The notes: generated from the letters alone by a model not told the origin. DNA of 64,000 bases from Streptomyces sp. HB132 (GCF_016909575.1 NZ_JAFBGA010000016.1:111424-175423), one strand, 5' to 3'. Positions 16,152 through 24,811 are shown, numbered from the stretch's first letter. Numbers and translations are program-made.

Positions 16152-17459
16152 ATGAGCCTCTCCCGTCTCAGATCCCTTCCCGTGGCCGCGCTCGCCGTCG
16201 CCGCCCTGCTGGCGACCGCCGCCCCCGCTGTCCAGGCCGCTCCCGCGGCCGCCGCCGCGGCCCCCGACATCCCGCTCGCCAACGTCAAGGCGCACCTCAC
16301 CCAGCTCCAGTCGATCGCCACCGCCAACGGCGGCAACCGGGCCCACGGCCGGGCCGGTTACAAGGCGTCCATCGACTACGTGAAGGCCAAGCTGGACGCC
16401 GCCGGATACACCACGGCGCTCCAGCAGTTCACCTCCGGCGGTGCCACCGGGTACAACCTGATCGCCGACTGGCCCGGCGGGGACCCGAACCAGGTCCTCA
16501 TGGCCGGCTCCCACCTCGACTCGGTGACCTCCGGCCCCGGCATCAACGACAACGGCTCCGGATCGGCAGCCGTGCTGGAGACCGCGCTCGCCGTCTCCCG
16601 GGCGCAGCTCGCACCGGACAAGCACCTGCGCTTCGCCTGGTGGGGCGCCGAGGAGCTGGGGCTCGTCGGATCGAAGTACTACGTCAACAACCTGGCCACC
16701 ACGGAGCGTTCCAAGCTCGCCGGCTACCTCAACTTCGACATGATCGGCTCGCCCAACCCCGGATACTTCGTCTACGACGACGACCCGGTCATCGAGCAGA
16801 CCTTCAAGGACTACTACGCCGGACTCTCGATACCCACGGAGATCGAGACCGAGGGCGACGGCCGTTCCGACCACGCCCCGTTCAAGAACGTGGGTGTGCC
16901 GGTGGGCGGACTGTTCTCCGGCGCGGACTACACGAAGACCAGCGCCCAGGCCCAGAAGTGGGGCGGCACCGCCGGCCAGGCCTTCGACCGCTGCTACCAC
17001 TCGTCGTGCGACACGGCGACGAACATCAACGACACGGCCCTGGACCGCAACAGCGACGCGGTGGCCCACGCGGTGTGGACCCTGTCCGCCGGGACGGTCA
17101 CCCCGCCCACGGGGACCGTCTTCAGTAACTCCGCCAACGTCTCCGTGCCCGACAACGGCGCCGCGGTGACCTCCTCGGTCGCGGTCACCGGCCGCACGGG
17201 TAACGCCCCGTCCGCGCTCAAGGTCGGGGTCGACATCAAGCACACCTACCGCGGCGACCTGGTCGTCGACCTGCTCGCACCCGACGGGACCGCGTACCGC
17301 CTGAAGAACTCGAGCAGCAGTGACTCGGCCGACAACGTGATCGCGACGTACACGGTCAACGCGTCGAGCGAGGCGGCCAACGGGACCTGGAAGCTCCAGG
17401 TCAGGGATGTAGCCGCGCAGGACACCGGCTACGTCGACAGCTGGCAGCTCACCTTCTGA
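16152..17459 (+). CDS. Secreted M28 zinc aminopeptidase with C-terminal P-domain (SGAP-like)
   Basis: A 435-residue precursor closely resembling Streptomyces griseus aminopeptidase, a leucine-preferring, two-zinc, calcium-activated exopeptidase. The signal peptide is about residues 1-29, with a short Ala-rich stretch before mature APDIPLANV (residue 37). Zinc ligands map as His121, Asp133, Glu168, Asp196 and His283 (in CYHSSCD), with general base Glu167; all keep SGAP spacing. A proprotein-convertase-type P-domain of about 115 residues follows (SVPDNGAAVTSSV ... DSWQLTF). Start ATG 16152 follows CGGAGC. It is a monocistronic extracellular nutrient-release enzyme ending at a strong hairpin. 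Confidence 0.95.
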   Translation: MSLSRLRSLPVAALAVAALLATAAPAVQAAPAAAAAAPDIPLANVKAHLTQLQSIATANGGNRAHGRAGYKASIDYVKAKLDAAGYTTALQQFTSGGATGYNLIADWPGGDPNQVLMAGSHLDSVTSGPGINDNGSGSAAVLETALAVSRAQLAPDKHLRFAWWGAEELGLVGSKYYVNNLATTERSKLAGYLNFDMIGSPNPGYFVYDDDPVIEQTFKDYYAGLSIPTEIETEGDGRSDHAPFKNVGVPVGGLFSGADYTKTSAQAQKWGGTAGQAFDRCYHSSCDTATNINDTALDRNSDAVAHAVWTLSAGTVTPPTGTVFSNSANVSVPDNGAAVTSSVAVTGRTGNAPSALKVGVDIKHTYRGDLVVDLLAPDGTAYRLKNSSSSDSADNVIATYTVNASSEAANGTWKLQVRDVAAQDTGYVDSWQLTF

Positions 17460-17478
17460 CCTGCTGGGGAGTCCCGCC

Positions 17479-17505
17479 GGGGAGGCGCCGCACGGGCGCC
17501 TCCCC
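17479..17505. terminator. Bidirectional terminator hairpin
   Basis: A perfect 11-bp stem (17479-17489 with 17495-17505, 5-nt loop) lies between the convergent aminopeptidase and acyl-CoA dehydrogenase genes. Confidence 0.7.
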
Positions 17506-17514
17506 GAACCGGGC

Positions 17515-18729
17515 TCAGAGGTACTTCTTGATCTCGCGCCGCGCGAGCGACCGCTGGTGCACCTCGTCCGGTCCGTCCGCCAGCCGCAGGGTCCGGGCCG
17601 AGGACCAGAGTTCGGCCAGCGGGAAGTCCTGGCTGACCCCGCCGGCGCCGTACAACTGCACCGCCCGGTCGAGGATGTCGCAGACCGCGCGCGGCGTGGC
17701 GATCTTGATCGCCTGGATCTCGGTGTGCGCCCCGCGGTTGCCGACCGTGTCCATCAGCCAGGCCGTCTTCAGCACCAGCAGCCGCAACTGCTCCACCGTG
17801 ACCCGGGCGTCCGCGATCCAGTTCTGGACGACGCCCTGCTGGGCGAGCGGCTTGCCGAAGGCCGTACGGGCCACGGCCCGCCTGCACATCAGCTCGATCG
17901 CGCGCTCGGCCATCCCGATCAGCCGCATGCAGTGGTGGATCCGGCCCGGACCCAGCCGCGCCTGGGCGATGGCGAAGCCGCCGCCCTCCTCACCGATCAG
18001 GTTCGCGGCGGGCACCCGTACGTCGTCGAAGACGACCTCTGCGTGGCCGCCGTGCGAGTGGTCCTCGTAGCCGTAGACCTGCATCGCGCGCCGGACCTCG
18101 AGGCCCGGGGTGTCACGCGGGACGAGGATCATGGACTGCTGGCGCCGGATGTCGTCGTTGTCCGGGTCGGTCTTGCCCATCACGATGAAGACCGCGCAGT
18201 CCGGGTTCATCGCCCCGGAGATGTACCACTTGCGCCCGTTGATCACATAGGAGTCGCCGTCGCGGGTGATGCGGGTCTCGATGTTCGTCGCGTCCGACGA
18301 GGCCACCTCGGGCTCCGTCATCGCGAACGCCGAGCGGATCTCCCCGGCGAGCAGCGGCTCCAGCCACCGCTTCCGCTGCTCCTCGGAGCCGAACTGGGAG
18401 AGCACCTCCATGTTCCCGGTGTCCGGGGCCGCGCAGTTCAGCGCCGTCGGGGCCAGGTGCGGGCTGCGGCCGGTGATCTCGGCGAGCGGGGCGTACTGCA
18501 GGTTCGTCAGCCCCGCCCCGTACTCCGCGTCCGGGAGGAAGAGGTTCCACAGGCCCTGCCCGCGTGCCTCCGCCTTAAGGTCCTCCACGATCCGCGGGGT
18601 GTCCCAGGGGGACGCCAGGAGGGCGCGCTGCTGCTCGGCGACCTCCTCGGCGGGGTGGACGTGCTCGTCCATGAACGTGAGCAGCTTCGTGCGCAGCTCT
18701 TCGGTACGGGCGTCGAATGCGAAGTCCAC
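17515..18729 (-). CDS. Acyl-CoA dehydrogenase (ACAD10/11-like)
   Basis: A 404-residue acyl-CoA dehydrogenase. Marks are FAMTEPEVASSDATNIET, YVINGRKWYISGA, a middle domain ending EVVFDDVRVPAANLIGEEGGGF, and a C-terminal helical domain with YGAGGVSQDFPLA and RLADGPDEVHQRSLARREIKK. The C-terminal ADGPDEVH replaces the YEGTSQIQ of short-chain enzymes, as in the ACAD10/ACAD11 group, where the fused kinase-like domain phosphorylates 4-hydroxyacyl-CoAs before elimination. Here the kinase is the separate gene 7 bases upstream. The pair may therefore process 4-hydroxy fatty acids; this is inference. Confidence 0.9.
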   Translation of the reverse strand: MDFAFDARTEELRTKLLTFMDEHVHPAEEVAEQQRALLASPWDTPRIVEDLKAEARGQGLWNLFLPDAEYGAGLTNLQYAPLAEITGRSPHLAPTALNCAAPDTGNMEVLSQFGSEEQRKRWLEPLLAGEIRSAFAMTEPEVASSDATNIETRITRDGDSYVINGRKWYISGAMNPDCAVFIVMGKTDPDNDDIRRQQSMILVPRDTPGLEVRRAMQVYGYEDHSHGGHAEVVFDDVRVPAANLIGEEGGGFAIAQARLGPGRIHHCMRLIGMAERAIELMCRRAVARTAFGKPLAQQGVVQNWIADARVTVEQLRLLVLKTAWLMDTVGNRGAHTEIQAIKIATPRAVCDILDRAVQLYGAGGVSQDFPLAELWSSARTLRLADGPDEVHQRSLARREIKKYL

Positions 18730-18736
18730 GGGGTGA

Positions 18737-19759
18737 TCAGCCTTCCTGGAGGGTGGTGAGGCCGTGCGCGATGAAGACGGGGACCAGGTCGCCGATGCGG
18801 TCGAAGCCGGCGCCGACGGTCTGGCCCAGGGTGTAGCGGTAGTGGATGCCCTCGAGGATCACGGCGAGCTTGAACCACGCGAAGGCCGTGTACCAGGAGA
18901 TGGCGGAGGTGTCGCGGCCGGAACGGGCTGCGTAGCGCTCGATCAGCTCGGCCGGGCTCGGGTGGCCGGCGGCACCGCTGGTGGTGGAGACGGGCGACTC
19001 GGGCAGGTCCAGGTCGGAGCTGTACATCACCAGCAGGCCGAGGTCGGTGAGCGGGTCGCCGAGGGTGGACATCTCCCAGTCCAGGACCGCCTTGATCCGG
19101 TCGTCCTGGCCGATCAGCACGTTGTCCAGGCGGTAGTCGCCGTGCACGACGGTGGGCGCGGGGGAGGCGGGGAGCTCCCGGCCGAGGGCGGCGTGCAGCT
19201 CGTCGATACCGGCGAGCTCACGGTTGCGGGAGGCGTCCAGCTGCTTGCCCCAGCGCCGCAGCTGCCGGTCCAGGAAGCCGTCCGGTCGCCCGAAGTCGGC
19301 CAGACCGACGGCCGCCGGGTCCACCGCGTGCAGGTCCACCAGGGTGTCGACGAGGCCCAGCACGGCGGCCCTCGTGCGCGCGGCGCCGAGCGGGGCGAGC
19401 TGTTCGGCGGTGCGGTACGGCGTGCCCTCGACGTACTCCATGACGTAGAAGGGCGCGCCGATGACCGCGTCGTCCTCGCAGAGCAGGAGGGTCTCCGGTA
19501 CCGGGACCGCCGTAGGGTGGAGCGCGCTGATCACCCGGTGCTCGCGCGTCATGTCGTGCGCGGTGGCGAGCACATGACCCAGCGGGGGTCTGCGCACGAC
19601 CCACTTCCCCGAGCCGTCGGTGACGATGTAGGTGAGGTTCGAGCGTCCGCCCTCGATCACCCTGGCGTCGAGCGGTCCGTTCACCAGACCCGGCCGCTCA
19701 CGGTCGAGATGGCCGCGCAGCAGGTCGAGATCGAGACCTGGCGGGTGGACTTGGCTCAT
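18737..19759 (-). CDS. APH-type phosphotransferase (ACAD10/11 kinase-like)
   Basis: A 340-residue aminoglycoside-phosphotransferase-fold kinase. The Brenner motif VVHGDYRLDNVLI has His206, catalytic Asp208 and Asn213, followed by the metal-binding LDWEMSTLGDP. ATG 19759 (MSQVHPPGLD) was chosen; the open frame extends upstream but that part looks non-coding. It ends 7 bases before the acyl-CoA dehydrogenase start, so the two are almost certainly co-translated. This is the bacterial split version of the animal ACAD10/11 fusion. Antibiotic resistance is not suggested. An ACCGACTGGT-type palindrome (19802-19813) lies about 45 bases upstream. Confidence 0.87.
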   Translation of the reverse strand: MSQVHPPGLDLDLLRGHLDRERPGLVNGPLDARVIEGGRSNLTYIVTDGSGKWVVRRPPLGHVLATAHDMTREHRVISALHPTAVPVPETLLLCEDDAVIGAPFYVMEYVEGTPYRTAEQLAPLGAARTRAAVLGLVDTLVDLHAVDPAAVGLADFGRPDGFLDRQLRRWGKQLDASRNRELAGIDELHAALGRELPASPAPTVVHGDYRLDNVLIGQDDRIKAVLDWEMSTLGDPLTDLGLLVMYSSDLDLPESPVSTTSGAAGHPSPAELIERYAARSGRDTSAISWYTAFAWFKLAVILEGIHYRYTLGQTVGAGFDRIGDLVPVFIAHGLTTLQEG

Positions 19760-19801
19760 GGGGCGCACCTCCGGGGCGGTTGAACGGTCGGCACCATGAT
19801 G

Positions 19802-19813
19802 CCGACCAGTCGG
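19802..19813. promoter_or_regulatory. Candidate TetR operator (CCGAC-CA-GTCGG)
   Basis: A 5-bp perfect inverted repeat with a 2-base centre lies upstream of the phosphotransferase/ACAD operon. The minus strand reads CATACCGACTGGT, the same 13-mer as at 11744. It probably binds the same TetR regulator, encoded at 14264. Confidence 0.6.
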
Positions 19814-19925
19814 TATGTCGTCCAGTGTCCGACCGTGATCCGAGGAGTGATCTCCGGCTCCCCGCCCCGGCCCCGCGGCCCGGGCCTGAGTTGCGGGGAC
19901 ACCGGCCCGCACCGATGGTCGGAGG

Positions 19926-20861
19926 ATGAAGGCGATCAGCTACAGCAGGTACGGCTCGGCCGACGTACTGGAGTACGGCGAGCGGCCCGACCCGAAGGTG
20001 GGGCCCGACTCGGTCCTGGTGAAGGTGCGGGCCGCCGCCGTGAACCCCGTCGACTGGAAGGCCCGTGAGGGCTATCTCCAGGCGGGCCTGGAAGCCGTGT
20101 TCCCCGTCATCCCCGGCTGGGACGTCTCCGGTGTCGTGGTCCAGCCCGGCGCCGCGGTGGACGAGTTCGCGGTGGGTGACGAGGTCATCGGCTACGTCCG
20201 CGAGGACTTCCTCTCACGCGGCACCTTCGCCGAGTACGTCGCCGCGCCCGTGCGCACCCTCGCCCGCAAGCCTCTGAGCCTCAGTTTCGAGGAGGCGGCC
20301 GGCCTCCCGCTGTGCGGCCTCACCGCGCACCAGGTGCTGTTCCGCACCCTGAAGGTCCAGGAGGGCGAGACCGTCCTGATCCACGCGGCCGCGGGTGGGG
20401 TCGGTTCGCTCGCCGTCCAGCTCGCCCGGCACTCGGGCTGCCGTGTCGTCGGCACGGCAGGACCCCACAACCACGACTTCGTACGTCAACTGGGCGGCGA
20501 ACCCGTGGAGTACGGCGACGGGCTGGCCTCCCGCCTCAGGGACCTGGTGCCCGGCGGCTTCGACGCCGCGTTCGACACCGTCGGCGGGGAAGCACTCCGG
20601 GTCTCCGCCGAGACCCTCGCCCCCGACGGCCGGCTCGCGTCCATCGCCGACGCCGAGGTCTTCTCCCACGGTGGGCGCTACGCCTTCGTACGACCCGACG
20701 CCGCCGACCTCACCCACCTCGCCGGACTCGCCGAGCAGGGCATCGTCTCCGTCCACGTGGACCGGGTCTTCCCCCTGGAGCAGGCCGCGGACGCCCACCG
20801 GCTCAACCAGGAGGGCCGCACCCGGGGCAAGATCGTCGTCGCGGTGGACCGGGAGGGCTGA
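19926..20861 (+). CDS. NADP-dependent quinone oxidoreductase-like MDR protein
   Basis: A 311-residue medium-chain dehydrogenase/reductase of the zinc-free quinone oxidoreductase type. The GroES-like N-domain reads SYSRYGSADVLEYGERPDP and PVIPGWDVSGVV, and the nucleotide motif is HAAAGGVGSLAVQLAR (residues about 154-169). The structural-zinc cysteines of alcohol dehydrogenases are absent. It likely reduces quinones or enones with NADPH. ATG 19926 starts the conserved N-terminus, preceded by CGGAGG. It is divergent from the phosphotransferase operon and convergent with the DUF202 operon (14-base gap). In other streptomycetes similar reductases can be SoxR targets, but no SoxR box was identified here. 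Confidence 0.88.
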   Translation: MKAISYSRYGSADVLEYGERPDPKVGPDSVLVKVRAAAVNPVDWKAREGYLQAGLEAVFPVIPGWDVSGVVVQPGAAVDEFAVGDEVIGYVREDFLSRGTFAEYVAAPVRTLARKPLSLSFEEAAGLPLCGLTAHQVLFRTLKVQEGETVLIHAAAGGVGSLAVQLARHSGCRVVGTAGPHNHDFVRQLGGEPVEYGDGLASRLRDLVPGGFDAAFDTVGGEALRVSAETLAPDGRLASIADAEVFSHGGRYAFVRPDAADLTHLAGLAEQGIVSVHVDRVFPLEQAADAHRLNQEGRTRGKIVVAVDREG

Positions 20862-20875
20862 CGCCGCGCGGCCGG

Positions 20876-21187
20876 TCAGAGCAGGGTGGCCACGGCGAAC
20901 ACCGCGAGTGCGACCGTGCACCCCGCCGCCGTCAGGGCACGGCGCGACGACAGCGGTGCGGGCTCCGCGGTCCCCATGGCCGACACCCGGCGGTGCGCCA
21001 CCACGAGGAAGCCCAGCCAGGCGAGCAGGCTCAGGGCCAGCGCGAGCACACCCGCCGGGGTGGCCCCGCCGTGCAGTGCCTGCCGGACCGCGAGCAGGGC
21101 GACCACCGTGCACGCCAGCGTGGTGCGGCGCCAGGCCAGCCGGGTCCGCTCGGGCTGGAGACCGGGATCGCGCCCCGCGGCGCTCAC
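20876..21187 (-). CDS. Small DUF202-like membrane protein
   Basis: A 103-residue protein with a short DUF202-type start (GLQPERTRLAWRRTTLA) and three hydrophobic helices. It starts at GTG 21187, overlapping the stop of the larger DUF202 gene by four bases (GTGA), and so is the last gene of a translationally coupled operon NUDIX - YidH-like - DUF202. Function of DUF202 proteins is unknown. Two differing copies in tandem are often seen in actinobacteria and may form a hetero-oligomer (inference). Confidence 0.75.
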   Translation of the reverse strand: MSAAGRDPGLQPERTRLAWRRTTLACTVVALLAVRQALHGGATPAGVLALALSLLAWLGFLVVAHRRVSAMGTAEPAPLSSRRALTAAGCTVALAVFAVATLL

Positions 21188-21579
21188 CGGCCCTCCCAGC
21201 CGAACACGACCACCACCACCATCGCGACCGCCACCACGGCGACCACGAGGCTGAGCAGGGCGGGGAAGCGTGACACGGGAAGGTCCTCCCCGCGCCGCAT
21301 CGCACGCTCGCACCGCATCCAGTGGTTGACGGCGCGCAGCGCGCAGAGCACCCCGGCCGCCAGCAGTCCGAGGGCCAGGCCCGCGCGGATGCCCCAGGCC
21401 AGTCCGGGCAGGAACTGGGCGACGGCGAATCCGCCGCCGATGAGAGCGAGAGCCGTCCGGATCCAGGCCAGGAAGGTGCGTTCGTTGGCGAGGGAGAAGC
21501 GGTAGTCCGGGGTGTCGCCCTCCTCGCGGATCCGCTCCGGCGCGAACCACAGCCGCAGTCCGCGGACGAAATCGCTCAT
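21184..21579 (-). CDS. YidH-family DUF202 membrane protein
   Basis: A 131-residue protein of the YidH/DUF202 family. The signature FSLANERTFLAWIRTALALIGGGFAVAQFLP covers the conserved pre-helix and TM1, then two more hydrophobic helices follow with a basic HWMRCERAMRRGE loop. Its start ATG 21579 overlaps the NUDIX stop by four bases (ATGA), and its own stop overlaps the next DUF202 start by four. Function unknown; the inner membrane location is clear. Confidence 0.82.
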   Translation of the reverse strand: MSDFVRGLRLWFAPERIREEGDTPDYRFSLANERTFLAWIRTALALIGGGFAVAQFLPGLAWGIRAGLALGLLAAGVLCALRAVNHWMRCERAMRRGEDLPVSRFPALLSLVVAVVAVAMVVVVVFGWEGR

Positions 21580-22115
21580 GCGGTGGCCCGTGCCCCGCCG
21601 CCGGCCCGGAAGTCCCGCAGCCGCCCGTACGCCTCCAGCCCGTCCGGCACCCACGTCCAGTCACCCAGGCGCCCCTCCAGCTCGGCGTCGGTGAGGAAGG
21701 TGTGCCATTCGACCTCCTCCGCCTGGGGCCGCACGGGCAGCGGGCAGCGCACCTCGTACACGTACGACCACCAGCTGTGCGCGGGGCCCTCGTAGAGGTA
21801 CTTGAAGAGCGGAGTGGGGCGGGGGAGGCCGGACACCCCCAGCTCCTCCTCGGCCTCCCGCAGCGCCGCCACGTCGTACGGTTCGCCGGCGCCCACGACC
21901 CCGCCGACGAACATGTCGTAGTGCGAGGGGAAGACCAGCTTCGTGGCAGTCCTGCGGTGCACGAACAGCCGGCCCGCCGCGTCCCTGGCCTCGATGAAGA
22001 CGCAGCGGTGGCGCAGGCCCCGCGCGGTCGCCTCGCCCCGGGGCGCCTGCCCGACGACCACGTCGTCCTCGTCGACAATGTCCAGGATCTCGTCAGCCGG
22101 ATTCATGGGACCCAT
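21576..22115 (-). CDS. NUDIX hydrolase
   Basis: A 179-residue NUDIX protein. The complete box GAGEPYDVAALREAEEELGV matches G-x5-E-x7-REUxEExGU, giving a metal-bound nucleoside-diphosphate-X pyrophosphohydrolase. The N-terminus (DEILDIVDEDDVVVGQAPRGEA, then RHRCVFIEARDAAGRLFVHRR) matches the YfcD/isopentenyl-diphosphate-isomerase-like subgroup. ATG 22115 or 22106 may be the start. The gene overlaps the 3' end of the upstream DMT-like gene by up to 23 bases and the downstream YidH gene by four, so four minus-strand genes form one block. Substrate unknown. Confidence 0.88.
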   Translation of the reverse strand: MGPMNPADEILDIVDEDDVVVGQAPRGEATARGLRHRCVFIEARDAAGRLFVHRRTATKLVFPSHYDMFVGGVVGAGEPYDVAALREAEEELGVSGLPRPTPLFKYLYEGPAHSWWSYVYEVRCPLPVRPQAEEVEWHTFLTDAELEGRLGDWTWVPDGLEAYGRLRDFRAGGGARATA

Positions 22116-23010
22116 CCAACATCAACCGGTCGGCGGCCGTGGAGCCGTGTCGCTCCTTCCCCTCCGGCATCGCCGGGTGCAGCCCCAGCAGCACGATCCC
22201 GGCCACGATCGCCGCCAGCCCCACGGCCTGCCAGGCGAGGGCGCCGGCGTCCGTACGCACCCGGTCACCGAGGAAGCCGATCCCGCATGCGATCCCCGCC
22301 AGCGGCTGCGCGGCGGTCAGCGCCGGCAGGGACATGCGCAGCGGCCCCGCCTCGAACGCGCTCTGCACCAGGATCAGTCCGCTCACCCCGAGGACCAGGA
22401 CGGCGTACGGCTGCCAGGACGTCAGCAGCGCCGTCCAGCCGCCGTCGGTCAGCCGCTCCCCGCTGAGCCTGGTCAGGGCGTCCTGCAACCCGTAGAGCAA
22501 CCCCGCCGCCAGACCGAGCAGGACGGGGGTCCCGCGGGTACGCGGGTGCCTGGCGCAGGCGGTCAGGAACAGCGCGAGCCCCGCCACGATCCCGATCACC
22601 AGCCAGTGCCGCACCGGAGAGGTCACCGAATCCCCGCCGTGCGGCTCGCCCGCCAGCAGGAACGCGGTGACGCCGCCCGCCAGGAGGCAGAGCCCTCCCC
22701 ATCCCTGCCGGCCCAGTGACTGGCCCGTGCGGTAACGCGACAACCCCATGGCGAAGAGCAGATTGGTCGCCAGGAGCGGCTCCACGACCGACACCTCGCC
22801 CTGGCCGAGAGCAAGCGCTCCGAGCACCATGCCGCAGACCATCAGGCCGATCCCCGCGAGCCAGCTCGGGACCCGCATCAGGTCGAGCAGCAGCCGGGGG
22901 GAGAGGAAGTCGCTCAGAGGCGCGCGGCGGGCGGCGTCCTGCTGGAGGACGAAACCGAAGCCCAGGCAGCAGGCGGCGCCCACGGACAGCAGGAGTACCA
23001 GCACCGACAC
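22093..23010 (-). CDS. DMT-superfamily integral membrane protein
   Basis: A 305-residue protein with about nine to ten transmembrane helices and internal duplication. Segments such as SVVEPLLATNLLFAMGLSRY and AGPLRMSLPALTAAQPLAGI recall the NIPA/DMT magnesium-transporter and EamA folds. The start is GTG 23010 (VSVLVLLLSVGAACCLGFGF); a GTG two codons later (23004) is equally possible. The C-terminus is cytosolic and polar. It is divergent from the FAD dehydrogenase at 23156 and its end overlaps the start of the NUDIX gene. Substrate unknown. Confidence 0.75.
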   Translation of the reverse strand: MSVLVLLLSVGAACCLGFGFVLQQDAARRAPLSDFLSPRLLLDLMRVPSWLAGIGLMVCGMVLGALALGQGEVSVVEPLLATNLLFAMGLSRYRTGQSLGRQGWGGLCLLAGGVTAFLLAGEPHGGDSVTSPVRHWLVIGIVAGLALFLTACARHPRTRGTPVLLGLAAGLLYGLQDALTRLSGERLTDGGWTALLTSWQPYAVLVLGVSGLILVQSAFEAGPLRMSLPALTAAQPLAGIACGIGFLGDRVRTDAGALAWQAVGLAAIVAGIVLLGLHPAMPEGKERHGSTAADRLMLDGSHESG

Positions 23011-23155
23011 GTTCCGACGATAGCCCGGCAGCCGTACGGGACCGGTGAGGGCGCCACCGACCGGACGGTTGACGTGGGCGCGGCCCGTACCGAAGATCTG
23101 ACCCACAAGTAACTTCACCCGCCGCTGCCCCGCAACGCCCCGAAGGATGGAAGCC

Positions 23156-24811
23156 ATGGCGTACGACGCTGATGTGATCGTGATCGGGGCGGGACTCGCG
23201 GGGCTGGTGGCCACCGCCGAGCTCGTCGACGCGGGACGCACGGTGATCCTGCTCGACCAGGAGCCCGAGCAGTCCGTCGGCGGCCAGGCGCACTGGTCCT
23301 TCGGCGGGCTCTTCCTCGTCGACTCGCCCGAGCAGCGGCGCATGCGGATCAAGGACAACCACGACCTGGCCCTCCAGGACTGGTACGGCACGGCCGGCTT
23401 CGACCGCGACGAGGACCACTGGCCACGGAAGTGGGCCGAGGCGTACGTCGACTTCGCGGCGGGGGAGAAGCGGTCCTGGCTGCACGCACAGGGGGTTCGG
23501 TTCTTCCCCGTCGTCGGCTGGGCCGAACGCGGCGGCTACGACGCGAACGGGCACGGCAACTCCGTCCCCCGCTTCCACATCACCTGGGGGACCGGCCCCG
23601 GTGTCGTCGCCCCCTTCGAGCGGCGCGTCCGCGAAGGCATGGCGAAGGGCCTCGTCCAGGCACGCTTCCGCCACCGGGTGACCGGCCTCGGCCGCTCGGC
23701 CGGCGCGGTCGACACGGTCACCGGCGAGATCCTCCAGGACAGCGGTGCCGAGCGGGGCACCGCGAGCAGCCGCGAGGTCACGGGCTCCTTCGAGCTCAGG
23801 GCCCAGGCCGTGATCGTCACCTCCGGGGGGATCGGAGGGAACCACGACCTCGTGCGCGCCCAGTGGCCCGAGCGGCTGGGCACGCCGCCCGCGAAGATGC
23901 TCTCCGGGGTCCCCGCCCATGTCGACGGGCTGATGCTGGGCATCGCCGAGAAGGCGGGCGCCCACCACATCAACCGCGACCGGATGTGGCACTACACCGA
24001 GGGCATCGAGAACTGGAACCCGATCTGGGACAAGCACGGCATCCGCATCCTGCCCGGCCCGTCCTCCCTCTGGCTGGACGCCGTCGGCAAGCGGCTGCCG
24101 GTCCCGCTCTTCCCCGGCTTCGACACCCTGGGAACCCTCGAACACATCATGAAGTCCGGCCACGGCTACACCTGGTTCGTCCTCGACCAGAGGATCATCG
24201 GGAAGGAGTTCGCGCTCTCCGGCTCCGAGCAGAACCCGGATCTGACGGGCAAGTCGGTGCGCGACGTGATCGGCAGGGCCCGCGCCGACGTCCCCGGGCC
24301 CGTGAAGGCGTTCATGGACAAGGGCGTGGACTTCGTCGTCGAGAAGGACCTCGGAGCGCTCGTACGGGGAATGAACGCGCTCACCGGCGAAGGTCTCATC
24401 GATGAGGACGCCCTGCGCCGCGAGATCACGGCCCGCGACCGTGAGATCGCCAACCCCTTCACCAAGGACCTCCAGATCACGGCGATCAACGGAGCGCGCA
24501 CCTACCTGGGCGACAAACTGATCCGCACGGCGAAGCCGCACCGCATCCTCGACCCGGCCGCGGGCCCGCTCATCGCCGTACGGCTCAACATCCTGACCCG
24601 CAAGTCACTCGGGGGCCTGGAGACGGACCTGTCCTCCCGCGTCCTGACCGAGGACGGCACCCCGCTCCCCGGGGTCTACGCGGCGGGCGAGGCGTCGGGC
24701 TTCGGAGGCGGCGGCGTCCACGGCTACCGCTCGCTGGAGGGCACGTTCCTCGGCGGCTGCATCTTCTCGGGCCGGACGGCGGGCCGGGCGGCGGCCGAGG
24801 CGGTCGGCTGA
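23156..24811 (+). CDS. FAD-binding dehydrogenase (fumarate reductase/KstD-like)
   Basis: A 551-residue flavoprotein. The N-terminal dinucleotide motif is VIVIGAGLAGLVATAELVDAG, followed by EQSVGGQAHWSFGGLF; the C-terminal FAD segment reads GVYAAGEASGFGGGGVHG, then LEGTFLGGCIFSGRTAG. This is the succinate dehydrogenase/fumarate reductase flavoprotein fold as in 3-ketosteroid dehydrogenases and the 'FAD-binding dehydrogenase' group. Actual substrate unknown. The start was set at ATG 23156 (MAYDADVIVIG) after the purine stretch GAAGGATGG; an ATG three codons upstream (23147) is possible. It ends at a very long inverted repeat. Confidence 0.9.
   Translation: MAYDADVIVIGAGLAGLVATAELVDAGRTVILLDQEPEQSVGGQAHWSFGGLFLVDSPEQRRMRIKDNHDLALQDWYGTAGFDRDEDHWPRKWAEAYVDFAAGEKRSWLHAQGVRFFPVVGWAERGGYDANGHGNSVPRFHITWGTGPGVVAPFERRVREGMAKGLVQARFRHRVTGLGRSAGAVDTVTGEILQDSGAERGTASSREVTGSFELRAQAVIVTSGGIGGNHDLVRAQWPERLGTPPAKMLSGVPAHVDGLMLGIAEKAGAHHINRDRMWHYTEGIENWNPIWDKHGIRILPGPSSLWLDAVGKRLPVPLFPGFDTLGTLEHIMKSGHGYTWFVLDQRIIGKEFALSGSEQNPDLTGKSVRDVIGRARADVPGPVKAFMDKGVDFVVEKDLGALVRGMNALTGEGLIDEDALRREITARDREIANPFTKDLQITAINGARTYLGDKLIRTAKPHRILDPAAGPLIAVRLNILTRKSLGGLETDLSSRVLTEDGTPLPGVYAAGEASGFGGGGVHGYRSLEGTFLGGCIFSGRTAGRAAAEAVG

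Noticed and set aside
18737..19759. Aminoglycoside resistance kinase
   Set aside because: The APH fold is shared, but coupling to an ACAD10/11-like dehydrogenase points to acyl-CoA metabolism.
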